Positions 22,178 through 33,936 of a DNA stretch of 64,000 bases are shown here, in pieces. Origin of the DNA: Azolla caroliniana. Taxonomy: Eukaryota; Polypodiophyta. The stretch spans positions 6,758,001-6,822,000 of the forward strand of contig JBHGNT010000004.1 in the NCBI GenBank assembly GCA_043228905.1, given 5' to 3'. Under the pieces are notes generated by a model. That model was not told the origin of the DNA. It searched no databases and was given only the letters and a program-made list of their open reading frames with translations. The number at the start of each line of letters is the position of its first letter. Positions within the stretch are counted from its first letter, which is position 1. The translations under genes were made by a program, and so were the position numbers.

Positions 22178-23594
22178 AATTAGGCTTAGTGTAAAGTCAC
22201 TTCCTTTATCGAGTATACCACGTATTGTACACTACTAGAACTCTTTTAGCTTAAGTTCTATGTTTACTTCATTTTATTTTAGTTATGTTGACTGGATAAA
22301 TACTCATTTTGTTGTAAACCAATTGTCTCATGGGCCAATTTTGGCCTTAGAAGACGTTAATATTTCTTTCTTTCTTTCCAATGCAACTAAAAACATGACT
22401 AGAAGAACCAAATAAAAATGTACAAAGCATTGTCCTACTATCTTAACATGAATGTAGGCACAAAAACCACAAGTAGATCCTACTAGCTTGTTGACGTTCT
22501 GGACTATCAAAAGTCTTCAATGATTGGTTGGGCCACGTAGATGTAAGCGAAATTATTGATGTGACAAATCAAAACCATTGAGCAATGGGGAGTCAACTTC
22601 ACAGAAGAGTTGAATATTTTTCTCATCCTTAACTAATCATAAGTCTTCCATAAAGTTGTTTGAAACATGATTCTATACATGCATTCTTGGTAGGAACAAC
22701 AACCATTAGAAATGTGAATAACAGTTATGTGTATGTAGATTCCCTTCTCCCTTGTTCTAGAAGCTCTTCTGATTGTTTGGCTTTTTACCAAAGACCTTGA
22801 GCCCTTTTTAACATCAACTTGATATTAAGATCAATAGCAAATTCACAACCGGGGGGGGGGGGGGGGGGGACAGATCCATATGGGTTATTTCATGGTTAGC
22901 CTTTAACCATTCCTTTCTCATGCCCTCAAGCAAAGTATTTATGTCCTATTTACCCTTTTAACCATTTGTAATCCACAATGAGGTTCTTGTAGAGTAGCTC
23001 ATTTTCACAAGCACATCGTCCAATCAAAATTCAATATGCTAGCAAGGACAAATCGATAAGTCTTTGTACCAAGTCAAAAGATAATGCTTTTCTACATCTT
23101 CCATCTAATGAATGATAGGAAGTTGAAAGAGAGAATGCATGGATAATAGGTGTTTGGAATAAGCATTCATTACCTATATAGTTTTTGTCATTTGCCACAT
23201 GACTGTCTATAATAATCCTTACAGAAAATGGCAACATTAGATAAGTAAAGTTTGCTACTCTGACAATTATCATCATCCAACAATGGCAGGATTGAAATTC
23301 CTCTCACCACACATCATTATCATATGACTGCGAAACAAATATTTCCATTAGTAATTAATCACCAATCTCTACAAAGATTTGGGGGAACTGAGGAAGCAGG
23401 CTTATAAATCTTATTGTTCTCACAAAAAAATAATGAACCAACTCGGCTTACAGTTGTAATGAAAACAACTTACAGTAAAGAGGCTACCAAAACAAAATAA
23501 TGGATGCCAGCATCAGCAATCTCCATGATCCATACAGATATGGCACAAGGTACAAAGAGAGAATGACTTCTCATAACTCATAGATCCGATACAT
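22178..23594. other. Intergenic, with a G19 run
   Basis: No gene is supported. A run of 19 G at 22851-22869 stands out. The right part should hold the 3' untranslated region of the minus-strand carrier gene. Confidence 0.5.
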
Positions 23595-23863
23595 CTATGT
23601 TGACCCTATAGCTTCACCTTGGGGAAGCATGGTTTGACGATCAGCATTAACCACTTTTTGGGCCTCCATTAGAAGAAGTTGCTTGAAAAACTCATACGAT
23701 GTAAAAAAAATTGCTCCTTGTGACATATATATTATCAGCCTAGGAATCAAGCCCCTGTGTGTGAAAACAAGAACTCTCTCTCTCTCTTCGTAATTAGCTT
23801 ACCCTAGTGTGAAGTCGTTTACACTACTAGCACTACATCTTGGGTTTGAAACCCAGATTTCTC

Positions 23864-23908
<45 letters not shown>

Positions 23909-26900
23909 ACACACACACACACACACAAGGCTATCTATACCCTAGTGGTAAACAAGGTTTTTAATTTAACCCATGCATCTGGGTTAAACATGACCTTGTG
24001 GTCTCTGCCCCACAACCTTCCCTTCCAACTGTGCTGAAACTATCTGGGAAAATTCTCACCAGATAAAATAGCCAAGCATGATGGACTACGATAAAACAAA
24101 GTGGAGGGTGTCGATGTACAAATTCATGAATGATTTTCTTTATAAATCCATCTATATAACAAATCTAAACTAGATTAAATCCAAGAAATTCAAAAATATA
24201 TTTGAATATTCTCCTTTACGTCAAATTCTCACCGATAAAGTCCACAAAGACCCTCGGTTGCAGCAATACATTGAAATGTACGTAGGACACCTCTTTGATG
24301 GAGGATTGAGCCTGCTACCTGCCAAGAGTATAGCAAATAAAGTTGTTTCAGGTCTACTATTTGTTTCCCTGTGAAATTAATAAACACCACTTACTTGTGT
24401 TTGTAGCCTAGTTTTAATCACATCAAATGGTGTTGTAAATAGTGCAGCAGTTGATCCAGCTATGCCACCAAATGCAAGCTGCGAACAAAAAAAGAAAACA
24501 TAATATAGGTTTTAGTCCAATATCAAATCAAACGTATTGTCTAGGGAAAGCTTAAGAACATTATCTACCATGAGAATTGCCATATCAACTAAAGTAAAAC
24601 AAAATTATCAACTGCCAACAGAAACTTGTCAACCAGACAGAAGAAATAAGACTGTCACAGTACCCAGACTACCCGAAATTTACTTTGTATGCACATATGT
24701 GAGATATACCACAAATTTGATCCTTTTTCTACGATACTCATTTGAAGTGAATATGATAAGGCTCACCATTTGCCATGTGCTAAGTGGTGTGCCAGCGACA
24801 GTTCCATCCAGAGCATAGTGTTTCAAGCCTTCATACGTATAGAACTGCATGCCAATGACACAAAAACAATTTTAGTTTAATATGAATACTTTAAAACCCA
24901 TAAATGTTTGTTACTTCCTTAAATGCCTCTGGTTAAACCAAGAGAGGGAGAAAAATGGATGAATTGACCCTATATTTTGTAAAATATCATATATAATTGC
25001 TTGAGGTTATCTTGGAAATGGCTGAAATCTCTGATATTTGGAGTTTCTCCAACAAAAACTACACGCATTTTAAGTCTAATTTTTGCGGCTCAACATATCC
25101 ATATCACCTTGATAATAGATTGAGGCACATTACGGCAAAGCACAGCCCGCCATCCAGAATACAAAACAGACAATCCTCCTGTTTTCAATATTCCTAGAAA
25201 AGCTTGCCTGAAACCTCATAATATAGCAATTAGTGAGAAGTACAAATTCAGAGGCTTCTTTCTGGTTTTTCAATCTTGTAATTGTAAATCAACAAACATC
25301 AGTATGTGAATTTGGTTGCTACTTACTACCAGCTATTACGATACAAGGCACCAATTTGCATCCTCTGCTTCACACATTCACTAGGAGTATAAACAATCGA
25401 TGTAGCTATACTTGCACAGCCACCAGCAGTACAGTGTGCTATAGCATGATACTCCTTTATAGACCGAAAACAAGAGAAATCTGAACATATCAATGGAGAA
25501 CGAAAAAAGTCGCACTCTAAAATTAAGCAAAGAAAATTTTGAGTATAGAGCTCCCTTAACAATAGACCAATTCTTCATTCCATACAGCGAACATCTAAAA
25601 ATAGATGTGATTGTACACTTAATAGACTTTTAAGTTGCGCACTCATTCGGAGATACAAAGTTCTTCATATCGATAACAATGATTGAAATCCAATGTAAAT
25701 TCTTTACTTTGTGAAAATGAGGACTTAAAAGGGCTTTTAAGTTCCACCTTGGCAACACCAAGATTTTCAAGGAAAGTTAATGATTCCTAAAACTAAAATG
25801 CAAATAGCTCTATGTAGGGAAAGGCAATTATTGAGCATCCTTCACAATAAATCAATTCTTGGTCCCACACATCAGGCATATAAAACTGGATCTAGTTGTA
25901 AGATGCTTAATGTACTTCTAATTCAAGCAACTAATTCAGGAAAAAAATGCTCTGCAAAGGATAATGACTACCAAAATGTAAAAATAAATTCCATACTTTG
26001 GGTAAATGAGGAAGCAATGCTGCTTTCACCGTTTCATACGTGAAGGTATATATTGCTGAGATTGGTGCCGAAGAAGCAAGATTGCTTGCAAATCCTCTAT
26101 ATAGGCCAAAAAAACCTGATGCAAAATATACTTCGGTTAACATTGCAAGCCAATATTACATATCAAAGTTCAGGGTAGAAACAACTCTCTAAACGAACTT
26201 CCAAGATGTCAGGAATCTTGCAAGCAATGAAGTATGTTAAAGTACATATTAGTATCAACAGTCACATCCTCCGTACCTCTGTTCGAGGTTATATTAAAAA
26301 CTGTGTGAAGAAGAGATCTTTGTCCAAAAGTTTGAGCTTGAATCACAGTCTTAACAGTATCGATTGGATGCAGACAAATGCTGACACAAGTTCCTGCCAT
26401 GGCCCCAGCAACTGCGTTGTGTTGAGACAAGGATGGCTTCATATATCCTTTCTGTTTCTCTGGTTTGGCAGGAATATCTGAAGTCTTGTTTTCATTGTTA
26501 GAATCGACTACATTTTGATGAATTATGGTAGGTAAGAGAGTATTTCTTCTGTCAGGACCATCTCTACTTCGCAATTTGTTCTTCGATTGACCAAACGTGG
26601 CTGCTAAACATTTATGATTTGTTTTAGGAACTATAGAACGACCAAAAACGTGATCCATTCCTGCCTTGACTATCTCCCATCCTTTCATGTTTGTCCGTAT
26701 GGCAGAACCTTCTAAGAAAACCATATCCGTCTGTGGTTTCAAGCTTTCTTCTGCCAGAAAGTAAGAAGGCCTGGGAACACTAATTTCTGGAGCTAAACCT
26801 TCAGCGAAAGGACCTGATTTGAGCCAGCGAAATGTAGCAAAATTCTCCGGCCGAACTGTAGAGGACAATGATGATAGATCATCGATGAATTTTGAAGAGC

Positions 26901-27288
26901 TATTCGTGAATCCATAAGAAGAATTGGCGACTGCAGGTACCGATGTAAATACATGTCGTATTCGTTCGTTCTTTGTTTTCCCCTGGCTTCTATGAATGCG
27001 AAAGGGATCATTATCTCTGACTAAACTAGTGGGAGGTCGATCATCATCTGGAGGTTTCACGCCGATGGCGGAGGTAGCGAGCTTCCAGAGGAGATCAAAG
27101 GGAGGAGGAGAAGAAGTAGAAGAGGAAAAGGAAGAGGAGTTACCGAAACGAAGGAGGAGACCTTCTTTCTCTTCAGTTGCTTGTGACTTCTGCTGCCTCA
27201 GAGTTTGCTGCAGAAGGAAGGACTTGGTGGCGGGAGCAGGAGGAGGAAGGGACCTGCGAGCTTCCAGGGTAGTCCTGTCAGGAGTCAT
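23595..27288 (-). CDS. Mitochondrial carrier family (SLC25) protein, 8 exons, about 587 aa
   Basis: Minus-strand exons: 27288-26277, 26115-25997, 25454-25330, 25207-25108, 24844-24767, 24478-24396, 24318-24233, 23754-23595 (exon 6 edge uncertain by one base); phases agree and the frame is open to a TAG. Three carrier repeats each show the signature: HPIDTVKTVIQ (about 308), TPSECVKQRMQ (about 400) and TPFDVIKTRLQ (about 494). The end reads YMSQGAIFFTSYEFFKQ. Such proteins exchange metabolites across the inner mitochondrial membrane; the sequence resembles plant carriers related to the S-adenosylmethionine group, but substrate is not established. A low-complexity N-terminal extension of about 285 residues precedes the first helix, much longer than the usual 300-residue carrier. 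Confidence 0.9.
23863..23928. repeat. (CT)n and (CA)n microsatellites in carrier intron 7
   Basis: About 20 CT units followed by about 10 CA units, within the last intron of the carrier gene. Confidence 0.9.
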
Positions 27289-27439
27289 GGTCTGCAGAAA
27301 AACCCTAGAAAATTATGAGCTTGGGCAGGCAGACGGAGGAGACTAGACTCTGTATTGATCCATCCCTCCTCCTGTGCCGGACGTGGCAGACTCTGGTTGG
27401 TCCGAATCGCCACGGTCCCCCCATCACGCGGAGCCGGGG

Positions 27440-27645
27440 GTGTCAGGTGTCTTTGTCCGTCCATATGTCCGTCCGTTTGTCCGTCCGTTTGTCTGTCAAC
27501 CCGTCCTTCTCTCCGTTTGTCCCGTATGCCCGTCCATGTGCATATCTTTGTGTGTGTGTCCATCTGTCCATGTGTCCGTTCGTTCGTATGCCTGTGTCCA
27601 TTCGCTTGTCTATGTGCGTCCATCCATATCCGTCCGTTCGTGCCG
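27440..27645. repeat. Degenerate tetranucleotide GTCC/GTCT repeat upstream of the carrier gene
   Basis: An imperfect array built from CCGT/CCAT-like tetramers (for example CCGTCCGTTTGTCCGTCC) runs for about 200 bp, starting about 150 bp upstream of the carrier ATG. It opens long spurious frames on both strands (Arg/Asp/Thr-rich, Cys/Ser/Val-rich), which I do not call genes. Confidence 0.75.
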
Positions 27646-29109
27646 CACATCTGCCACCCACACCCCTTCCCTCGTACGATACACGTGCCCGAAGGCCAAA
27701 GAAGACCCCGCGCTTAATTGCTCCTCTTTAGAATAGACATGCTCGGGGTTTGGAAGCACTCATCGATTGCATTTGTAATAATAAGAGCGTAACCTCATTG
27801 ATTGTAGCACTATTGTTGACAAATCATATTTAGTTGGGGTTTAGTGGATAATTGCTTGACATAAGATGAATCCTTATTTCTTTACTCATACACTTTGGCA
27901 GGATATATGCCCGAAAATGCCTTACATACGCAAAATGTGTGCAACTTCCAAAAGTGAGGGCAATGTTTGAACATCTAGAGTCGGGGCTTCCCTGTTAAAA
28001 TAACTTTAGAGCATCACACTTGTAAATCTAATTTTGTTATAATTTTATTATGGATAAAATGACGGGTAACACTCTCACAATCATCTTTAGCTTGTAATGT
28101 CTTGTTAATCTCGTCAAAGAATCTTAATCATCATTGTTAGCACTTTGATCATGTTCAATGAGTAAGGTTCATGACAGTGCGTCTAACGTGTAGATAGGCC
28201 TTGAGATGGGCAATAGTGACTGATGGTAGAGACATACACTTCGGTTAAGGTCTCACACTATTCCGAAATAAGTGGATTCAATATTTGCAAACAAAATTTG
28301 TCTTTCTTCTCTGTCCAGAGCTCAATCTTGTACTCCAACTACGAATATTTATTCTGGAATGCCATTACTTTACGCACCACATTCTTTTGAGTGTGAAGAT
28401 TTTGGATTGCCAAATTTTTTAGGCAGTTACAAAACACAGTATGTCCAGTATTTGCGCGCCCTTCTCTCCTGTAAATGAAATTTTGCAAGCTCTACATTGA
28501 TTTAACAGCAGCTCTTAATAATGAATGCAAATCATAATGAAATGCTAACCTACACATATCTGAACAAGATGCTAATGTAGCTAATTCCATCATCAAATGC
28601 TATTGTTGAATCATTACCCATTTCTTGCCAATTGCTACTTGTTAAGCATCACCACTGTGTAGGTTATTTTCTGTTTATTTATTATGGTAAATTTAAATGC
28701 CAAAGTTTACTTTACTCCCACATTGCCCCAGAAACTAGTTCAAGAATCCACATCATGAACATTCTTGCCCATCCTTTGCTGCCAATGAGATGAATGAAGT
28801 TATCAAACCACTAGAGAAGCTTGCTATCAAAAAATGATCTTCAACCATTTGCAATGCCAGAAGTAAACAATTGAATCACTTTGCCCACTTGTCTTTAAAA
28901 ATGAGCAAAAAAAACCAGAATCACCGACTCTAAACAGAAAAATGCTTGCTGGTAAGAAGGGTTCTTTAAATTCAGCCAAATTGTTGGCTTTTCCTTGTTC
29001 ATCAATACATTATCCGGTAAGTACAAACATTGAGACCGAAGCTCACAAAAACCGGGGAAAACAAAATACAAGAGAATGTATCATCTGGAATGAGGCTAGA
29101 ATACACAGA
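27646..29109. other. Intergenic; nothing recognised
   Basis: No gene is supported between the carrier promoter region and the 3' end of the ribosomal protein gene. Confidence 0.5.
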
Positions 29110-31302
29110 TCACTTCTTTTTGCCTGCTTTACCCTCTTTGCGACGAATAACCTCATCGGCATATTTGATACCCTTACCCTTATAAGGTTCCGGAGGGCGC
29201 CACTTCCTGACAGAAGCTGAGAAATCACCGACAGCACATTTGTCTCTTCCCATGACCGTTAATTTTGTGTTCTCTTCGACTTTAACTGTAATGCCTTCAG
29301 GAATTGGTACGCGAACTTGGTGCGAAAACCCAAGATTCATGACTAGTTCATTTTTCTCAATTGCCGCACGATAACCCACTCCAATCAATTGTAGCTTCTT
29401 TTCGAAACCCTTTGAAACTCCTACCACCATGTTGTCAGTCAAAGATCTGCTCTCCAAAAGGCATTGTACGTGAACCTTATCAATCAGCATATCCATCAAA
29501 CATATAAACATACAATTCACTATAACTCCCTTGTGTATCAGTTTATGTCCCTTCATGAGAATAGTAATTGGTAAAGACCATACAACGTGGCACTTGACCT
29601 CAGTTCCCAGAAGTGGCTATAAAATTTAATTATAGTTTCAAGTTATAGATTTAGCATAAGAGCAAGAAATCATGAATCATGAGTTATCTACCATACATTA
29701 CTGATATAAACACACATCTGTATTTAATTACATCAAAATAGTTAAAAACCCTGTATTGTAGTTATGAACATTACGCTCAAAACATCTTTCATGCAATGCC
29801 AAAGACCCCGTCTCCCCACATAATGTGTCCAGTGATAAGTGTAGTTTGAAGTTATTGATGTAACAAAAGAGCGTAAAATTATATGCAATTGTTATACATA
29901 AGAAAGGAAAAACATCCTGACCTGAAGAGACCATGCATTTGTTGAGCCCGCCGAGTTTCCATGGCTCTAGAGACAGTAATGATTCCAGAGGGGTCATATT
30001 GAAGCTTGATTTCACGGGGGTAATTTTGTGTCAGCTCTCCAAGGGGTCCCTTTACAGTTAAGGTTTGGTTGTCCAAGGTAACTGTCACTCCTTTGAGAAT
30101 AGTTACTGGTTTCTTCCCAATCCGAGACTCCTTACACTCTATTTTTAGAAACCCGGCATTTGGGACCCATCCATTGAATTCCGCATTTCCAGCATTTAAT
30201 GAGATACGCTCCCCACTGAAAGTGCTTCTTAGATCACTGGTAACAAAAGACAGCCCAAGTAGATGACCATTAAAATTAGAGCATATTGTACTTCATAAGC
30301 GTACAGTTTTCCCCTATTATGCTGCATATTTACGATGAATGCATCAGAGCTTCTAACTAACTACACTTCACTTAATGATCAATAAACAAAATATTAGTAA
30401 AGTGTAGCTAGTAGTAACATCCATAAGAGGGGCATGGGAGCGTCTAACAGTAAACTAGCAAGGTTCATGAGCCAATCACTCAAGGACATATCAACCATGA
30501 TCGAGTTTATGAGGATATGGGCACATAACAAGGACCCAAGATTTACGGCACGACACACAGTCACTCATTTTATGAGTAGCAAGTGCCGACACCTATCCCA
30601 TAGAGGGAACATCGCGGTTCTATAAGTAGCTAGGCCCGAGTTCTTTCACAGAGGGAAAGCATGGTCATGCTATACCAGGTTGAGGTGTCACCAAGAGGAT
30701 GATCGTAATACGTTACACTAGTCCTTTGCATACAAATTATCCAGAGGTCTATGTCCATACCATAGAAATTCACACTATATTTGTCCAGGAAGTAATGGGT
30801 CTCTCTCTTCTCTAATTAACTCCGTTCATATGGGCCCTTTGAAGACCAATTAACCTGAGGCCTGTTTCCAAACCTTAGCTATGCATACATTACTGTGATT
30901 TTTTGAATAGCCATCCAAGAGCTAACAGTGAGCATATCTCTCTTGTCTATTTCACTCTATTAACAAAAGGCTAGATTTGGCGTATATACGAGTAACACTT
31001 ACCTCTGTACATGTAACCATTCAAACACAATCCACACTCTTCCTTCATGATTCAATGTAATCTTCCCAGAATGCTACGGAAGTTTCAAGAAATACATTGA
31101 AATGGGTTCTCTTTTCAAATTAAAAGTGGAAGACTGAGAAAGGGGTTAAAATCAGAGCCCACAGAGTGAACTCACGTAAAAAACCAGCTAATGAAATGAT
31201 TTTTCCGCTCTTAAGATATGTCAGAATTCTGTGTGTGTGTATGAGAGAGAGAGAGAGAACATACCCAGAAGTCGTTACTGCAGAGGACAGAAGCACAGCC
31301 AT
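29110..31302 (-). CDS. RPL6: 50S ribosomal protein L6, chloroplast (uL6c), 3 exons
   Basis: Minus-strand exons 31302-31265, 30236-29922 and 29446-29110, GT-AG borders and phases agreeing, giving 229 residues. The start [13 protein letters not shown] looks like a Ser/Thr-rich transit peptide. The mature part opens [10 protein letters not shown], has [56 protein letters not shown] and [17 protein letters not shown], and ends [11 protein letters not shown], as bacterial-type plastid L6 does. L6 binds 23S rRNA near the sarcin-ricin loop and the factor site. The cytosolic relative (eL/uL6, RPL9) lacks this ending. An in-frame ATG further upstream exists, but 31302 fits a plastid targeting start. 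Confidence 0.93.
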
Positions 31303-32600
31303 GGCGATCAATGAACCATTAACGGACTCAGATAAGGTTTCGTAGTGAGGGGGGTATTTTTCTTCTAGTAAAGAAATGTGCAGAGAAATTTTACCAATAT
31401 ACCCCTGGCTTGTGGTAGGGGCAATATCGGAATTTACTGATACGTTTTGCAAGTGTAGCCCAACTATGTATCCATGGAAGGATCTATATTCACATAACGT
31501 TTAAGAGTAGATGTGTTTCTGTAGCTTGACATGTTTTGCGAAAATTTCCCTATTGTCCAATAATTCTGTGATTGAACAAGCACAACTCGATCTGGTCTTT
31601 TAGAATTTTGCATTCTTGAACTTGTTTAGTTCAAGAATCTGGATTATCAACACCAAGGAGAAGATCAAGACACTAGTAGGCAGATGAACCATTACAAATG
31701 TTAACAAAGCTTTGAGTATCCAACTTGACCAATGTTGGTTGGGTATTAGTTAGGATGCATCTCAATCACTAAAAGCATTTTATTCAAGAATCCTTAGCAT
31801 TAAGAGTGCATATTGTGATAGAGTGGTAGAGTTTATTGACTGTAGTCCACCGTTTGTCCATTTGACTGAAAGTAGCTTCTAGCTCCAACAAAAAGACAAG
31901 GAGCCTTCCAACAACGATGATGACTCTACCATCAAAGGATAAGACCAAGCCCATTGGCCCCACTAGGAGAGTGACAATAAGATCCACCAACTTGATATTG
32001 TTAGGGTACCACTAGGGTTGGAGACAAATGATAAGCTAGAATTAGTTGATGAGACCTCGTAGACAAACAAGGGACCACCAAACTTGGTGTATGCATGAGA
32101 GTTTCCATTGTTGGCATGTGATGTCCATTTGGGTGAATAAGCCCTCCTTGGATAATTTTAGTGAGGATTTCATGGCGATATTAAGAACCTCTTATTGATT
32201 TTGTCTAAGTCGGGCACCCTAAGTGAAGAGATAACAGGCAACACAGTGCAACGACCAACTATTCAAGTAATTCCACCAAGAAAAATGAGCCTCTTGTTCG
32301 CCCAACCATGTTTGATGTAAGACTAATTTTTTCCCTCCAGCCAACTCAACAAAGGTCAAGAAAACCTGCTTCAAACCATTGGAAAATGCCCAATGACAAC
32401 ATTGTCGCATGCATGAATAATCTTCCTCTATTGCGCCACGCTAAGCCATATGGTTCACTCTTGACTAGTCAATGGGGTTTGACAACAAGTGGTGGTGATG
32501 CATCCAATCAACCAATCCAAAAGTGACCTTGTTTGGTTGTTATTAATAGGATCCATGCAACTAGATAACACTAGATGCACCTTTGTCAAGGTTGTCACCC
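31303..32600. other. Intergenic; nothing recognised
   Basis: Short frames only; possibly the decayed gag side of the protease fragment that follows, but I find no motif to prove it. Confidence 0.4.
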
Positions 32601-32604
32601 CTAC

Positions 32605-32910
32605 ATCCTAATCTATGCCAAGTTTCACGTTCCTATTTCAGTAGAGGACAATAGCCAGATCCTTTGTAGTAACACATTGATTGACTCAATTGCAACATCT
32701 TGCTTCATCGATGTCTCTTATAGAGAGCAAGTTCCTATTTTGGTTGAGGTGTTTGATGGGAGACCTATCGACTTTGGCAAGATTCCTAGAGAGATGAATC
32801 AATTGGTTACCCGGGTCAACTCACATCAGGCGGAGATTACTCGTAATTGTTTTGATTCTCTCACTACCTTATTATCTACAAATTACCTTGGTTTGAAGTT
32901 CATAACGTGA
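32605..32910 (+). pseudogene. Ty3/gypsy-type retropepsin fragment
   Basis: The frame reads KFHVPISVEDN, then TLIDSIATSCFIDVSY at about 32680-32720 and VEVFDGRPIDFGKI at about 32740-32785, in the order of a gypsy aspartic protease where relatives have LIDSGATGNFID and VVDGRPL. The active-site Gly of D-S-G-A is Ile here, and no integrase or RT is next to it, so it is a fossil. Confidence 0.62.
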
Positions 32911-33321
32911 CGATAGATTAGAGATCTCAAGCCATCAATTTCACCCAACATGTTGCCAATCCCTAACGTATTACTTTCGGCTATAGACTGCAAAATTGTC
33001 CAAAAAGACCTACATAAACGTCGAGTTGTACTCTCCAAATATTTCCATGATAATCCTCTGGAACGTCGTCGGTGTCGTCTTGAGTCCGCAATGATGGATT
33101 GACGATGAATGTATATGGTGATGGAGATATTGTGGGGATGAGCATTGAGAAGCATTACAGGGTGATAGCATTATGTGCATTGAGAAGCATTGTGGGGTGG
33201 AGGATGGTGGCTAGAATGGCTCCACCCACCTCCCAAGGGGGTTCAACGTAAGGGAAGAGAGAGAGAGAAAGAGAGATGAAAAGACAGAGAGAGAAATCTT
33301 CCTTGTTTCATTCATTCCCCA

Positions 33322-33766
33322 TGTTGAGAGATCAAGCTCAACTTAGTTTAGTTAGTTAGTCAACAATGTAACTTCGTAGTTACCTAGATAGAATCTAGTT
33401 AGAAGTGTTGACTATAACGCCTTAAATAGGACCTTGTACTTAAGTGGGATATTCTAGATCCTCAAATCCTAAGTACATTTAATATAGGACTTATACATTA
33501 GTACCTATATTCTACTCACACATGTGCACCTTTGCACATGAGATGTATATATACCTCATTGTGGGTATTTTTGTATTTGATGATGTTTTATGATATACAC
33601 TCTAGTTTACTCATCCCCCATCTTGTGTTGTTCATAAGTATATATATATATCTTCCTCTCACACACATACACACACATATCACTTAATCTTCCGCTACGT
33701 AATCTCCTAACTTAATCACATAATTAGGTAATAATTATTCCTTAATTAATTACCTAATCCTTAACA
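33322..33766 (+). repeat. Copia B 5' LTR (445 bp)
   Basis: Begins TGTTGAGAGATCAAGCTCAA and ends CCTTAACA next to the primer binding site. It shares its first 330 bp almost base for base with the 3' LTR; the last 100 bp differ by several indels around the CACACA tract and the AATTA-rich end. Confidence 0.93.
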
Positions 33767-33778
33767 TGGTATCAGAGC
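33767..33778 (+). promoter_or_regulatory. Copia B primer binding site
   Basis: TGGTATCAGAGC directly after the LTR, complementary to the 3' end of initiator methionine tRNA. Confidence 0.93.
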
Positions 33779-33936
33779 GTGTGGTTTAGCATATCCACTA
33801 AGCCCACCCGAGACTTCGTGATTGTGTGTTCGAGACGCCGATGACAAAATCCGGCTATCGGCTACCATAGTGCCGCTACGTAGCACGTACACGTGATCGA
33901 AGGAAGAAAAACAAAAGAAGAGAAAACACAATCAAC

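Noticed and set aside
23793-23990. Possible tRNA-derived SINE head in carrier intron 7 (box B-like GGGTTTGAAACCC)
   Set aside because: Box A is weak, no cloverleaf forms, and no target duplication is visible.
27285-27736. Five overlapping frames of 70-140 codons on both strands
   Set aside because: They all come from the degenerate tetranucleotide array; composition is repeat-driven and no family is recognisable.
29110-31302. Ribosomal gene as cytosolic RPL9
   Set aside because: The ending [12 protein letters not shown] and [11 protein letters not shown] and the Ser/Thr-rich start are those of bacterial-type plastid L6, not of cytosolic uL6.
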